From Vermamoeba vermiformis (taxonomy: Eukaryota > Tubulinea > Echinamoebida): a stretch of 64,000 bases of DNA. The notes under the pieces are model-generated. The model made no database searches. It was not told the DNA's origin and worked only from the letters and a program-made list of their open reading frames with translations. Position numbers and translations under genes: made by a program. This document shows positions 1 through 12,649 of the stretch, piece after piece (position 1 is the stretch's first letter; each line of letters starts with the position of its first letter). The stretch covers positions 55,617 to 119,616 of the forward strand of contig JBEWZL010000203.1 in the NCBI GenBank assembly GCA_045837725.1. Reading direction: 5' to 3'.

Positions 1-3000
1 TCTGTAGAGCTTTCGGTCGTCAAATACAAACCAATTGAACGTGTCAAAGCTGTTACGAGTGTAATCAATGGGCGTGAAAACTACGTCATTGTCGAGCGAG
101 CACATGACAACTCCCTTGGGTGCAGATCCAAACTTTTCAAACAACTTGATGCCGTCATCGTTGGTTGTACCTAAATGGAAAGTTAGCCTCCGATACCACC
201 GTTAAAGTCAATGTAACACTTACCAGAGCAGCTGTTAGGAGCAAGGATCTTGGCCTTAGGCACGGGCTTGCCATCGACGAGTTGAGAGGCCCAAACAAGC
301 ATGTCGCCATTGTGCGTGGAATACAAAGTATCTACGCACATACGAGTGCATTGGACCCACGAGAACAACTTAATATGATAATCCTCGTATTTGTCATAGT
401 AGTTCTTGTGGAACACTCTCCAAGCAGACTCAGTGGGCTCAACTTTGACCACGAGTTGACCAAGATTCTCTTTCGGGTGTTGCAAAAACTTTTGAAGGTC
501 GATCAAGATCTGCTTGGGAACGCAAGGCTCCACACCAGTCTTAATGACTTCGTTGTGCACGACTTTGCCAAACCGAGAGAGCTTTTCGCTTTTCGAACGA
601 TTGTTAAACGCGGCGGCGACCTGGAAGTACTGAGAAGGCTCCACTTGATATACTTTGACCTTAAGTTCAGTGTACCCAACTACGATTGGAGTGTAAGTGG
701 GATGAACTGAGGGGTCAAGCACAGTCAAATGAGATGGACCAGCTGAAAATACGCGTTAGTTATGATTCATAGCTGTGCTCTTTATGAATGCTTACTTAAT
801 GAATCGTAGCCAGGACCCACGGACAGTCTATAAGTGTCGTTCTCGGTAAGTTTTTGGCCGTAAACGTCCTTCAATTCTCGACCAACAACGACAGTGTAGT
901 CCGTATTGGGCTCACTATCATTCTCAATAATCAACGAAGTGACGTTCAGTTTCAAGCCGAAGCTTCCTCCCGGCATGATTACTGTTTGTGAAGTATTCGA
1001 AGAATTATTGTCCAACTTGAAAGTAGCGTTCTTCAATGGAGGCTTGACGGTGATCAACTTTTCATTGAACGTGCGGTAGTCAATGGGATTGGTGAAATAG
1101 ATTCTCCAAGTAGAGCGAGGGTGGAAGACAGGGTGATAAGGTTGAATAACACTAACAAAAATATTAATTATTAAGGTCGGCTACGAGGAGTTAGTTAACG
1201 TACCCAAACTTGGGATAAGTGGTGAACGAGAAACTTTGACCAGTCGCAATAAGAGGTCCTTCAGCAGATGGGACATTGTTCAACGCACAAGTGTAAGATG
1301 AGTTTGGCGACAAGTCCTTACTAAACTCAAATCCGAAGTACGTGTTGCGATTGATCTCGTTAGTGTCAATACCATATTCTTCCAATCGTTTAACTAACTT
1401 TTCTTGCTTCAATAGCTTAGGAGTAGCACCGCCAATACTAATACATAAAATGAGCTAACAGCCATACATAGTAATTGGGTTAAACGACTTACCTGAGGCA
1501 CTTGAACACCTTTTCTACGTCAATTCGTTGATCGTAGCACACAGCTATAGTAGGGTTCAAGCAGTCCACGGTCTGTGTGTATAAAGATCTGCCGCTTTCC
1601 CAATGGTTCTTGGAAAAGTTAGAAAGGTAAATGACCTTGTTGATGATTGGCGTATTGGTTGTGAATTGAAATTGGAAGTCTGAGGCCAAAACACCGTTCA
1701 GCTGTGACTTGACGCCCTTAGCCACCTTCACTTCGTAATTGATAGCAAATGGGAATCGTCCTTCAGCTTCAAATTGCACAGTTTCGGTGCCCTTCCAAAC
1801 GAATCGGCCAGGAGGTCTCGGGGTAATGGTAACGATATCAACTGTAAGATCATTAGATTAACTGTAATGAGTATTTAATATCGATCTACCCCGTACCTTC
1901 TTTCAGTTCTTCGAGGCCAGTAAGAGGTACCATCGGCTGATTGAAAGTGATTGACATTGTGGTCACGGGGTGGTTGAGACTTCCCTGAGGCGTGTAACGA
2001 AGAGCCTTCAACTCTCCAGCCTCGGTCTTGGCCAACTTCTTGGCGGCCTCAATGTCAATAATCTCCTCCGGCATAACTGTATGAAATCAGTTTCTAGTCG
2101 ATTTTTCACGGTCCAAAACTTACCCTCAGGTGGTGGCGGGAACGGCTGGTTAATTCTTTCACCAGTCTTAGGAGCCTTCAACGACGTTTCTATAGTGGCA
2201 TATTAATAAGGTGCTATACAATTTGTGTTTCATTTTCACGTACCTCTCATCGCGAAGTTCTTCTCATCGCCCTCTTCGCTCTTAATCGGTTCAGCTCTGC
2301 TCAACAACTTTTCAACAGCCTCTTTCGCTAATGATTGAGCGGGCTCGCTGGGCTTCTCTTCGGGCTCTTCTTCATCCGCGTTGTCTTGTTCAGCAGCGGC
2401 TTGAGCTTCCAATTTCTTGGCTTCTCGTGCATCCACTTCAGCGAATCCAACAACGAAAGGAACCGATTCAGTTTCTAAATAGTAATTAATATTAATAATG
2501 CATCGTAGGGTAGTTTGCACTTGTATTTACGTACCAGGCAAGTCTTCAGGCTCTTCTTCGCTGACTTCATCGTCATCTCTGCGGGGAGATTTAATGTTAT
2601 CATCAGTAACGACAACAAAGGCTGATGTTTTCAAGTTTGGATCTATAATACACGTTAGTATGAATAAGAGAACGGACTGAGATTATTTAGCGGCAGTAAG
2701 GAACTCGATCGAGCTTTCATAATTACCTTGAGTTCCAAAACGCGAAGAAACCTTCAAATTATCGTGCTTATTCTTGTCCTTATCCTCAACAGTATTGGTG
2801 TTATTATCGGAAGGAGCTTAGCCGTTTTGAGGTCTCCGTATTGGATCTTGAGCTGCAGTTGTCCGTTAACCGAATCTTTCTTATTAGGACGAGCTGAAAG
2901 AGGGAACCAGCTGTCGATGATTTCAGTGCTTTGTAACAACTCATTGTTGAACTTGATCGTTACTTGGCCCTTTAACACTCGTTAGAATTAATCATGAAAA

Positions 3001-3471
3001 TTGGATGTGGTAGGCACTTACCATAAATTTATCGGCGAGAATCTTTTGCTTATGCCAGACACTAGCTTGAATACCGACAAATTTGCTTTGGCCGACATCA
3101 CTGAAAACGGTTATCAATTAAAATGTTCACCAAAATAAATTAATTTTCATTTGGACTTACAAAGTGATAGTTTCATCCCATTGAGGGTTGCCCGCCTTCT
3201 TTATAACCTCTACAATTATAGAAAAATTACTGGTTAATAATCTAGGCACCTCAATACCGCAACGGTCGGATTTTGAAAAACTACTTACTGGTCAAACGAG
3301 GCGTTCCAATGGCTTTACCCGCCTCATCCAACAGCGTCAATACTACATATGCATCGGACTTGGCCTTAACAAGGTCCTTTCCAGATACAACTGCGTAAAC
3401 CCATTAGCCAACCGCAAATCCAGATTTAACATTTATTTACCTGAAACACGTAGTTGGCTTGCCTTCTCCAT
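1..3471 (-). CDS. C2 domain plus bacterial-type alpha-2-macroglobulin family protein (partial, C-terminus outside window)
   Basis: Multi-exon gene reading leftward and running off the window start. I chose the ATG at 3471 because exon 1 joins exon 2 (3390-3289) to give a C2-type start (LRVSVVSGKDL...SDAYVVLTLLDEAGK). An acidic Glu/Ala-rich linker follows (about 2240-2520). Then come MG-type beta domains with phrases typical of bacterial-type alpha-2-macroglobulins: FNQPMVPLTGLEEL, TDYTVVVGRELKDVYGQ, VWASQLVDGKPVPKAKI, and at the window edge WFVFDDRKLYR, which in this family precedes PGE. Family members are large protease-trapping proteins, normally secreted or periplasmic. The thioester and bait regions would lie beyond position 1 and cannot be judged. 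Odd points: no signal peptide is seen before the C2 domain, so the protein may be cytosolic or recruited to membranes by C2, and the bacterial-like A2M part suggests old transfer. Family call sure; function inferred. Confidence 0.82.
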
Positions 3472-3872
3472 GTTTCTTTAAAATGAATACACTGATTTCG
3501 ATTCAACCTTTTATGACCAGAATTCACAGCCAAAAATAGATCCCTTTGTGACGTTTACCTACGATTTTTTCTTTGAAGCAAAACGAAACGTTATTAGTGA
3601 TTGCGTGTGGCACTAACTACAATTGCTGCGACATTGCATGAATTGAGTTTGTCTATGAGCAATCAACGTGCTGACGATAAAAATAAACGGATCAAAACCT
3701 CGATCTGCTGCTCTTTCGCATTTGCTCCTTGAATAATAATATAGCATATTATTATAATATTTGTAATTTAGTTTGAGCCTAGAACGTGGTGGGTTTTGAT
3801 TAAATTTTGTGTTTGTTTGGCATTAATTTTCGTCGCGTAATTTCTTGCAATTATTTAATTAAACCTCGCACA
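3472..3872. promoter_or_regulatory. Divergent intergenic region between the A2M-like gene and the four-TM gene
   Basis: About 400 bp between two divergent start codons. It is AT-rich, with an A/T-only palindrome-like run near 3737-3765. It presumably holds both promoters. I see no specific regulatory motif I can name and no ORF worth calling. Confidence 0.4.
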
Positions 3873-5036
3873 ATGACGCAACAGACGCCAGGTTACAACG
3901 CTAACCTCGTCGACGTCGATCTTGAAGATGATCTCGAACTAAATCCGCCAGTCCCAACTAAAAAGAACAAACCGACAGTAGTCGCTTCAGATCCCGATAA
4001 AGACACTCAATTAATTAATAATGAAGAGCGTCCTAATGTATGTTCATAACGCGATTACGAGCTTAGTTGCGAATTTACCGCTATTTCGTAAAAACTTGCT
4101 TGATCTAACCGTTGAATTTTTTTCTACAGCGCCGAACCAAGTGGTATTTTATGATCCAAGTTATAGGTAATTAGCGAGTAATAATGACGTTAATCAAATT
4201 TATTCGCAATTTCAATTTTCTAACTTATTTTACTGCACAGTTCAATTCGTCGTCAATGCTACGATCAACACTTTTACTGCAGTATTAATATATGGTGGAT
4301 TAGAAACAGGTAATATTTCAATGTTTCCAAATAATTTGCCGATTTATTTCCGATTTTTCGATCTAATCTGTCGCAGTTAATTTTTTCGGATTTTTGGAGG
4401 CCCTAGTCCCCGATCTTATCGTATCCTTGGTCATTATGGGAATTATAACGTGGGTATTAGTCGGCGCTCAAACAGTGAGGTAAGTGAAATCGGATTCAGA
4501 TCTTAGTCGCAAAATAATTTAAATTAATTCAATATTATAGAGACGTTCGAGTGCGTCATAGACATAATTTAGGTTTCAATCGACCTAAGCTCTTCGATCG
4601 TAACAAATATTTTCACTATTTTTTCCGAGCTGAAGATCTGATCCAAATTGGCGTTCCTTTGAAAGAGTGGTTCCCTCGATTTGGACGTGCATTATGGCGC
4701 GCATTTATTTTTATGATGTTGTTGCAATTAGCGCTTACACCATTGACGCTACTGGCATTTTACATTATGGAAACACAAGGCGTTACTTTTACTTGGTTCC
4801 AAACTGTCATTTTCAAGGGAATTTGGGGCGCTACTCTGGTATGTATTATAGTGTAATATTACATTTTTTATTTCATATTATATTGTGGAATTATATGCTC
4901 GGAAATTCAAAATTTTTATTGTTTCAAGTTGGATCCGAGTATGTTTTTACTAATTTTTATCATTTAGGGAACATTGGTGGGAACTTTTGTATTATACATG
5001 GCTTTATGCGCACCTCCCACTATCGTGCAGCACTAA
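3873..5036 (+). CDS. Uncharacterised four-helix membrane protein
   Basis: Five or six exons. The start MTQQTPGYNANLV is the first ATG after an AT-rich leader, and the last exon ends CAPPTIVQH before TAA at 5034. The N-terminal ~60 residues are hydrophilic and acidic (VDVDLEDDLELNPPVPTKK) and should be cytosolic. Four hydrophobic segments follow: around VQFVVNATINTFTAVLIYG, LIVSLVIMGIITWVLVGAQ, ALWRAFIFMMLLQLALTPL with LLAFYIM, and the last around GTLVGTFVLYMALCAPP. Between helices 2 and 3 is a basic/aromatic loop (RVRHRHNLGFNRPKLFDRNKY). I do not recognise the family. It resembles small fungal/protist multi-pass proteins of unknown function; no catalytic or transport motif is evident. Intron boundaries are clean GT-AG and keep one frame, so the gene itself is well supported. 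Confidence 0.7.
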
Positions 5037-5197
5037 GCAATCAACGAATGTATTATTTATCTCCGTATTAAACCAACGCGAAGTCAGCTTCAAACATCGA
5101 TAATTTAATGCAACTTTTTTCCTCAAAAGGAAATTAATTTTGAATTTATTTCTGAAGACCTCAATCGTAGTACGAACTAATTATTTATTATTAGTCT

Positions 5198-6247
5198 TTA
5201 GAACACGGAAAATTTCTTCGCGTAACGGATCATGTTCTGAGCCATCTCTTGCATCGTGTTCATCATAGCTTTGTTAGCGACCGATGCCGGTATCCACCCT
5301 TTAATATCAATCTGGTTCATAAGCAACAGACGTGTCTTGTCTTTGCCTGTATTCGACTCGATCCGATCCAGCTGAACTCCGCTCGAATAGTTCTTTGCTC
5401 TGACAAATTGCTACAACATGTCTTCAGTATTTATATCAGATACTACACTCACGTCAATATACTTACCTCGTCATTTGGTTTGAATTTATCGAAATCTATG
5501 CTCGTTCCAACCATTTTGAAGTGCATTAACCGGTCTCCTTTTCTTTCAACTTGAATACTCCTAAGACGTATTTTAGAGGAGCAACAATGTATATCCTCTT
5601 AACTCTAGCGTACCTTACGTCGATAAAGTCTCTGGCGCTCACGACAGATCCGCTCGTTGTCTTGTAGTGCGTGATCAATAAGTTATTGTCAATTTTCTGC
5701 AGGATTTTTAGATCATCAAAACCTTTGTCCCATCTCCTTCGTATATCAACGTCTATAAAATATTTAACTATTAAAGAACAGAAAATGAAGTGCGATCCGG
5801 TTGTCGATCCACTGGAAATTAGGTTTAAGAAATTACTACTTCATCGGGAGATGTAACCAGTAATATTAGCACAAAAATTACCTTTTAACATCATTAATAG
5901 CTTTTCAGGGTCCTCGTAGACAATGCATTCTAATTTCCAAACAGGCGGTCTCTTTTTCTCTGTAAATACTTTTGATTTTGATATTACCATGCCATCCTGT
6001 CCGTACTTAATTAATATCCTTGAGAAAATAAGAAATCTGATATTCGAGCGCAGGCCCAAATTCGCGATCTAAATTTTTCGTCGAGCCTTTAAGTAATTTC
6101 AGCGTCTTAGTTTCAACATTTAATGGTTTATTATGGCTTACCTATTTCGTGTTCTACTTCCCAATCGCTCGCTGACATCTTCTTTGTCCATTCTTCCAGA
6201 GCATTAGCGGCGATGTCACGTGCCTTTTTAATGATCGATTCGTCCAT
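5198..6247 (-). CDS. START-domain lipid-binding protein, copy A
   Basis: Multi-exon gene starting MDESIIKKARDIAANALEEW and ending KKFSVF-stop. It is a single START (StAR-related lipid transfer) domain over nearly the whole length. The signatures are a Trp-rich N-terminal helix (SDWEVE), the middle strand motif RRRWDKGFDDLKILQKID, the conserved SARDFIDVR, and a C-terminal amphipathic helix closing the pocket. START proteins bind one lipid (sterol, phospholipid or ceramide) in a hydrophobic cavity and carry it between membranes; the ligand cannot be read from sequence. No signal peptide or membrane anchor is seen, so it is probably a soluble cytosolic protein. It is a clear paralogue of 8828-10038 in the same orientation, with one unrelated gene between, so they likely arose by local duplication. 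Confidence 0.8.
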
Positions 6248-6454
6248 ATTACTAAACACTCTGTTATCAAGATTAAAGTTATTGAATTGATTTCAACTAA
6301 TGCCAGCAAATTTATATCAAAAAAACGGAGCGGACGAACGCGCGTGTCATAATGCGAGCCAATTATTGCATTTTTGAGAAAGCCAAATTTGGTAATAACG
6401 CGTTTTTTCCTTATATAGATCACCACGTACCTGTCTTTATTATATTTAGGCTTA

Positions 6455-8576
6455 TCAATTGGTCTTGTTATCTTCGTCAAAAAATCTCGGACAGTCGCGT
6501 GCCATCGCGTGATAATCAACCTGGTACACTTTTCTGGCCGGTCTTATGTTGCCAGCCGGTTTGATCTCAGGAGCAGTGATGTACTTTGCATAGCCCAGCA
6601 TTGTAACAATAATATCGCAGAAGATTTCAGCCGAGACAAGTTCGAACTGACCTTGCGGAATAAGTGCGTGTGCTTCGAGAGGCACAAACAATTCGTTGCA
6701 CCCTACGCCAAGCAAACTACGCACTGATTTTGTAAATGAATGGGATTTTGGGGGAGGCGCTGGAGTGTAGGATTTGATTGTAGGCCGGGGAAAAGCGCAG
6801 ATGCTGCAAACGAGCACCTGCGACCAATCATCATCGAACACTAGCTGCGCTTCAATCGCGTGCATGAAACTGTCACTACTGAAACAATTGACAACTTGCT
6901 CTGAATCGTAAGCTGGATCCAAAGGATTAGTATCGGAATCACTTTAATTTTTTCAATAAAAACCACAATGTATCTTACCTACGATATTTAACTTGCGTGA
7001 AAGCTCTTTAATTTGACGCGAGTAGCATTTTCTATCGGCGCCGGAGAAATTTAGCAGCAACGGCCAAGATCCGACATCATCGCTTTTTTGATCCACAACC
7101 TTAGTATTATTAGTGAATATTCTATAATAATACGATATTAACTCTACCTCAGATATAGTTGCACGAGCAGTAGCATTGACGCGCAGCAATCGTAAATAAC
7201 GAGCGTACTCTTCCAAGTCACTCGGTGAATACAAATCTATTTGTAACAAGTTATAATAATGACATTAATATTCAACGTTTCTACTTACCATATTTGGTAA
7301 TGTCCATCGGCATGAATCCTCGGCGGTCCGAAAACAACTTGCTCACGAGAAGGTTATGTAACTTTTCCGAGCTTAGCCTTATTCCAACTCGTGTTAATAG
7401 GTCTTGAAGTCTATCAGGGTGTAGTATAATTGGATCCTCTGGTATGAAATTTAAAGGCTGAATCTTGAACCGAGTACTGGACAAATCCAGATTTTTGTTG
7501 CATAGTTCCTCTGCCGCGCTTTTGTCCTCGGTAAGTAAAAACAACGTAGAATCCATACTAGGACCTTCGTCTATATAAGGTTGCGTGGATTTTGCCTTCC
7601 AACCCAGATTTAGTAACTTTCCTTCCAAATCCACAAGCCGAAGCACTCCAAAACCTAACCTCTATATCAATACAAATAGTACAATAACAATATGTGTATA
7701 TATAAGATACCTTCGGTGTACATATAGTAGCCACGATCAGAGTATTTCCCGTACACATAACAGTGATCTGGAGAAATACAATTAGAGCACGCTTCTATAC
7801 ATGATTGAAGGCTTATAATATTCTTGCCTATCATTGTCATCCTCGATATTAACTTAAAATACTCTTGCTCCTCCTCTGGAGTAAATTCTAACAATTCAAA
7901 TATTTCTCGCTTCACATTTGCAAACTGGAATCTGTACATCAAGGATGGATATATTAAATTGTCTATATGTTCCATAATCTCGGTTCTATCGGCCAACTGC
8001 ATAACGAGTTAGGCCCGTACACGGTCCGGCGTAGACAGCAAGTAGTAACTTACGTTTTCACTTGACTCGGCTCGCAGGACGTCGCTATGCATCCAAGTCA
8101 AATAATATGCACCTATTTAAACATTTTAGTCTCTAAGATATTAAATAAGTGGCTGCGTGCCTTACATATTTCAGGCATCATGCGATTTTGCAATAATTTC
8201 AAAAATAAACTCCATCCTTCGTCTACCGTGCTACTTTTGATTCCTTCATTAATGATGATGGTAAGTATACTAAATAAATAATCGTTCTAATATTTTACCG
8301 AATTTTGTTTCCAAATAACCGGATGCTCTTCTCCGTGCAACCTTTCTCCACAAGTTATTGACAGAGGCAAATGCTAGAGGAAATATTTCATATTTTTGGA
8401 ATATTACTTCGACAATATCATAAATGGTGAGCGGATTTGGAGTTGTGTTTGATTGAGAAAGCAAATCTTCCTCGTACTCGTCAACATAATCTTCATCACC
8501 GTGGCCTATAACTATAAAATTGTAAGGCTAACCAACAAAAGGACTAGTCCTTACTCTTGCTTGCAATCAAGCCCAT
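6455..8576 (-). CDS. Uncharacterised protein with N-terminal myristoylation motif and F-box-like helix bundle
   Basis: Start chosen at 8576 because ATG GGC TTG ATT GCA AGC AAG, spliced to the next exon, gives MGLIASKSHGDEDYVDEY. This is an N-myristoylation consensus (Gly2, Ser6, Lys7). The following PLTIYDIVEVIFQKYEIF...NNLWRKVARR resembles an F-box (hydrophobic helices and a Trp before a basic pair). The rest (about 550 residues) has no domain I recognise. It includes ISPDHCYVYGKYSDRG, a Leu-rich section (IILHPDRLQDLLTRVGIRLSSEK), LPLEAHALIPQGQFELV, and a C-terminus CPRFFDEDNKTN. If the F-box is real it could act as a substrate adaptor of an SCF ubiquitin ligase tethered to membrane. It lies between two START paralogues on the same strand. 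Exon count and some internal boundaries are my reading and could be off by a small exon. Confidence 0.6.
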
Positions 8577-8827
8577 AATATTAAGAGAAAGAAAAATAAC
8601 TTATTTTTTGCTAATGATCAGCGTGTTGGCTAGTATTCAAAATCTTCTGTATGTTTGTTACGTAACAAGCATTACACCAGGATCAAAAATAAAGGTCTTG
8701 GGACCGTTAAGACACTGACGTGTCATAATTTGAAAAGATTAAAAAAAGTTAGTTCCTTTGTACGAAACTCTCATTTATTTGATTGGTTTACGTACGTCTG
8801 TACATCAATAGTAAAATATTTAATACA

Positions 8828-10038
8828 TTATTCGCTGCTGTCCTCGAAGATCGAGTCGTCCTTCGCGTACTTTCGAATATTATGGGCCATTTCGTACATC
8901 GTATTCGCCATTGCACTATTAATAACACCAACAGGGATCCAACCATTAATATCGACTTGGTTCATCAATAGGATCTTCGTATGACCCTTGCCATTGACTT
9001 CAACGTGCTCCAATTGAATTCCACTCGAGTACGTAGTAGCCCGAACAAAATGCTGTTTAAATAGAATTAGAACATTGCCTAAAAAGGAAATGATGACTTT
9101 GAAAGCCGAAGTTACCTTTTCAGGCTTATATTTATCGACGTCAATGCTCGTTCCGACCATTTTGAATTGAATAATTACATCGCCTTGTCTAATCGTCTTA
9201 ACGTTTCTATAATAGCGCTATTAGACGAGCCATATTGATAGTAACAATAACGCTATAACTTACCGAGCATCAACAAAGTCTCTAGCGCTCACGACGGCAA
9301 TGGCATTGGTGCAGTACCGCGCAATGCAAACTTCTTCGTCAATGTGCTCAAGGACACTAAGATCGTGGAATCCTTTGTCCCATTTACGACGCACTTTAGG
9401 ATCTAAAACATTATGGTATTAGAATGCGCTCTTAAAAATGTAGCGCGATCAGTAGGCCATGGAAATTTGACTTAAAATACGAACATTATTCGTTGACCTA
9501 TTAGAGGCATTACCTTTAAACATCTTCAAAACCCGTCCTATTTCTTCTTCTACGATGCATTCGAGTCTCCAAACGGGAGGGCGCTTTTTGTCAGTGAAGA
9601 TCTTCGATTTCGAGATGACAATACCGTGCTATAAATGAAGAATAAATAAATATAGAGTATATTCATTACTTTAATGTAATTTGAAGGTCAAAATAGGTCG
9701 ACTGCACAGATTTCGGTAAAATAGTTTCCCCGTTCGGAGCAATAATAATTTCGATTATCAAAAAACCCAAAAAAAATATATAATACTGTAAATATTAAGC
9801 CCATCTTGTGGGAATAATGAAGAAAAATCAATTAATAATTTGTGACACGGGAAACAGACTGGATCTGTCTCCAATTAGACTCAAGAAATAAGGTTATAGG
9901 CATATAAGTGGGCGATATTAAATTAGTACTTACACTGTCTTTCTCAATCTTCCAGTCGTTCGCGGCGAGTTTCTGATCCCACTCGAGCAATGCCTCCGCT
10001 GCAAGCTCACGTGCCTTTTTAACAACAGCGTCTTCCAT
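8828..10038 (-). CDS. START-domain lipid-binding protein, copy B
   Basis: Starts MEDAVVKKARELAAEALLEW and ends DDSIFEDSSE-stop. It is collinear with copy A at 5198-6247. Shared blocks are the N-terminal Trp helix (ANDWKIEKDS), SKSKIFTDKKRPPVWRLEC, RRKWDKGFHDLSVLEHIDEE, VVSARDFVDAR, and the END-of-domain helix GWIPVGVINSAMANTMYEMA. The last block is typical of START domains, where this helix lids the lipid cavity. The intron after exon 1 is unusually long for this genome (about 290 nt, roughly 9645-9935). A soluble lipid-transfer role is inferred from the family; the ligand is unknown. Exons agree with copy A at protein level, which supports the models of both genes. Confidence 0.82.
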
Positions 10039-10475
10039 TTGCCGGTATTAAGTGGTGTTCGTATCTTCAATGATTAACAAAATAAAACTTGTTAGACATA
10101 AAAAAAAGTCATGTGGTGGAAATTGCGGAATTGAATTCTCGTTGGTCCTCTCCTTCAATAACACGTAATTCTAGCGTACCGTGCCTTAAATATTGATATC
10201 ATCGTGGGAATTCGAGAGAATTGATCGATACCGCTGGTGGTACATGTTTTTTAGATTTCTTATGTATTTAGATCGCGACAATGGCTCCTCCAGTACAAGA
10301 CGGCCAAAAATGGAATTCCAAAAATTGGCTCGCGAATAATTACTCGGGACTTAGTGTGGGCTATTTTCGTTTTTTCAATTCCGGTGTGATTTCGCCGCAC
10401 AATTTTTAGCCGTGATTTTTTTTAGGTTATTCTTACGATTACTCTTCAATCGAAACAACTCACCTCAATTTAATC
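10039..10475. promoter_or_regulatory. Divergent intergenic region between START copy B and the C2/EF-hand gene
   Basis: About 435 bp between divergent start codons. It probably contains the 5' untranslated regions and promoters of both genes. A short ATG-led stretch near 10280 (MAPPVQDGQKW) is open but brief, and I do not call it a gene. Confidence 0.35.
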
Positions 10476-12499
10476 ATGGCCGAATCAGTCCTTGGAAGTG
10501 GCAGCCGCACTATCAACATCACCATTGAAAGCGCCAAAAATCTTCGCGCTGCCGATCTCAACGGTAAATTACTACTTTGATTGATTTTAAGTTGCTTATT
10601 ATAAACGCCTTATTGACAAATGCAATCTATATAGGCAAGTCTGATCCCTACGTCGTTTACGACTGGGCTGAGAGACCCAGAACTAAGAGAACTGCCAAAA
10701 CTCACGTTATTGACAAGAACTTGGTGAGTACTTGCACACATAGTTAACTCTTAGTGACTTAGAACAATGATCGGTTTTTCGGAGTGATTTAAAATTTGCT
10801 GTTGGAAAACAAATCTGAACTTTTTATTTGTGGCTAAAATTCCTTATTTATTGTTGCTACTTCTCCCATTAACGTAATTGATTTTAGAACCCTGTTTGGC
10901 ACCACCATGGTCATTTGTAAGTCTCTTTTAATTCAGATTTCGCTCGCGTGCCGCTAAAAGCGAATTTAGGTACTACTCTTCCCCCAAGACCACCAACGTC
11001 ATTGAATTCGACGTTTGGGACAAGGATGTTATCGGCAAGCATGATTTCTGTAAGTTTACCACAAACCAAAAACTCAATCTTCGAGGAGTTCAATCCAACT
11101 GAAATCTTTACTTTAGTGGGTTACGCCTTGATCGACATTGGTAAGGCCCTTGAGAAGAGCAAGGAGCCCACCCAAAAGTTCGAGCTCGAACTTCGCCCTC
11201 GTCCTGAGACTAAGAAGAAAACCGCTGAGAAGATCAAGGGTACTTTGATCGTTAGCTTGAAGTTCCCCGAGTCTGTAAGTACTGCAAATAGCGACCGTAA
11301 TTTAATAGTGGACCATGTGGCTAACTTTCAATTTTTAGCTCTTGGTTGACGAGAAGGAACTTGAACAACTCGGAAAGGTCTCCAAGTGTAAGTTTAAGAC
11401 CGATTTAATTTACTAAAAATTCGCTAATTTTATCGCATAGTCGGTAACGATTTGTTGGCTGAAATCATCGTCAACTACAAGAAGGTTGCCGGATCTGGTG
11501 GTGTTTCTGGCAAGCAACAAATCATGTCCTTGGCTCGTAATGCTAAGGTTATCGATTTATTGGTGCGTATTGAAAACTTGATAATTAGGGAACCAGTTAA
11601 GAAAAGTGTAATTAACTAGAAATCTTCCTTCAGATCGAGCTTAGCGGCAATGCTGAAGCCAAGAACATTGACGCCAGATTGAAGGACAAGGTCTTCTCTG
11701 ATCCCGCTATGGAGGAGTTGTTCTACAACCAAATTTTGAACATGTTTGACATCAACAGAGACGGCAACATTACCCTCGAAGAGTTCGTTCAAGGTTTGTC
11801 CACCTTGACTCACGGCACTCGAGACGAGAAGGCTGCTCGTAAGTAACCTGTTATTACTATCGGCTCTAATGGCAGAAGGCTAATAACGCTCCTTTTACCC
11901 GTTAGTCCACTTCGCTGTTGCTGATGAGAACGGTGACGGTGAGTTGACCCTCGATGAAGTCATCAAGTTGCAAAAGGGTGTCTTCCAAGCTGCCAAGATC
12001 GGCTTCAAGGTCGGATTCACGTAAGTCCTCGCATGAACACTATACAAGTCGAGACACATACCAACCTTGTATTAGTGAGGGTGGCAAGGAATTGATCAAG
12101 CCTTACGGTCCTTTGAGTCAATCCGAGTTCAACGAGTTGCTCAACATGCTCCTCACCATCTTCGACCTGAGCGAGATTGCTGAGTTCGCCGCTCAACAAA
12201 TCTTCGTAAGTACCAGTCGTATAAACACCTGCGCTCGATCCAGTTCTAACCTCACTCGATAGTCCTCTCAAGATAAGGACAAGAACGGAAAGATCTCCAA
12301 GGAAGAGTACATCGCCTGGTACTGCAATGACGCTGAACGCACTCGCATTCAAGGTAAGTTAGAAGATGCAGCTTGTGTGATCACGTCTGACTTGAATTTC
12401 CTTTCAGAGCTCATCACCGCCAAGGCCAAGCCCATCATTGAGAAGAAGGCCCTTGCTGTCGGTACTCAAGTGCAAAACTTCTTGCTCAAGCATTTGTAA
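10476..12499 (+). CDS. C2 domain and EF-hand calcium-binding protein
   Basis: About ten exons. Start MAESVLGSGSRTINITIESAKNL, end VGTQVQNFLLKHL before TAA at 12497. The N-terminal ~150 residues form a C2 domain (NLRAADLNGKSDPYVVYDW, NVIEFDVWDKDVIGKHDFLGYALID), with Asp residues in both calcium loops. The C-terminal half has EF-hand loops: DINRDGNITLEEF, DENGDGELTLDEV and DKDKNGKISKEEY all keep the 1-3-5-12 acidic pattern, so three functional Ca2+ sites are likely. The combination suggests a soluble Ca2+ sensor that binds phospholipid on Ca2+ rise, comparable to Dictyostelium C2/EF-hand proteins, though I cannot name an orthologue. It converges with abpB, another Ca2+-regulated protein; the stop codons are about 150 bp apart. 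An AATAAA-type signal follows the stop near 12582. Confidence 0.85.
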
Positions 12500-12649
12500 A
12501 GTTTTTGAGTTTCGACTAACCCGGATTCCACGTTGCGCGATCCGGTTCCTTTTTTACAACCTTGTTTTTATACGAAATACTAATAAATAACTAAATTTTA
12601 ATTTAACAACTGGTTTATTCAAACACCTTAAAAAATACAAAGAATTAAC

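Noticed and set aside
165-710. 181-codon plus-strand ORF
   Set aside because: It is exactly antisense to the A2M-domain exon, which has clear family motifs.
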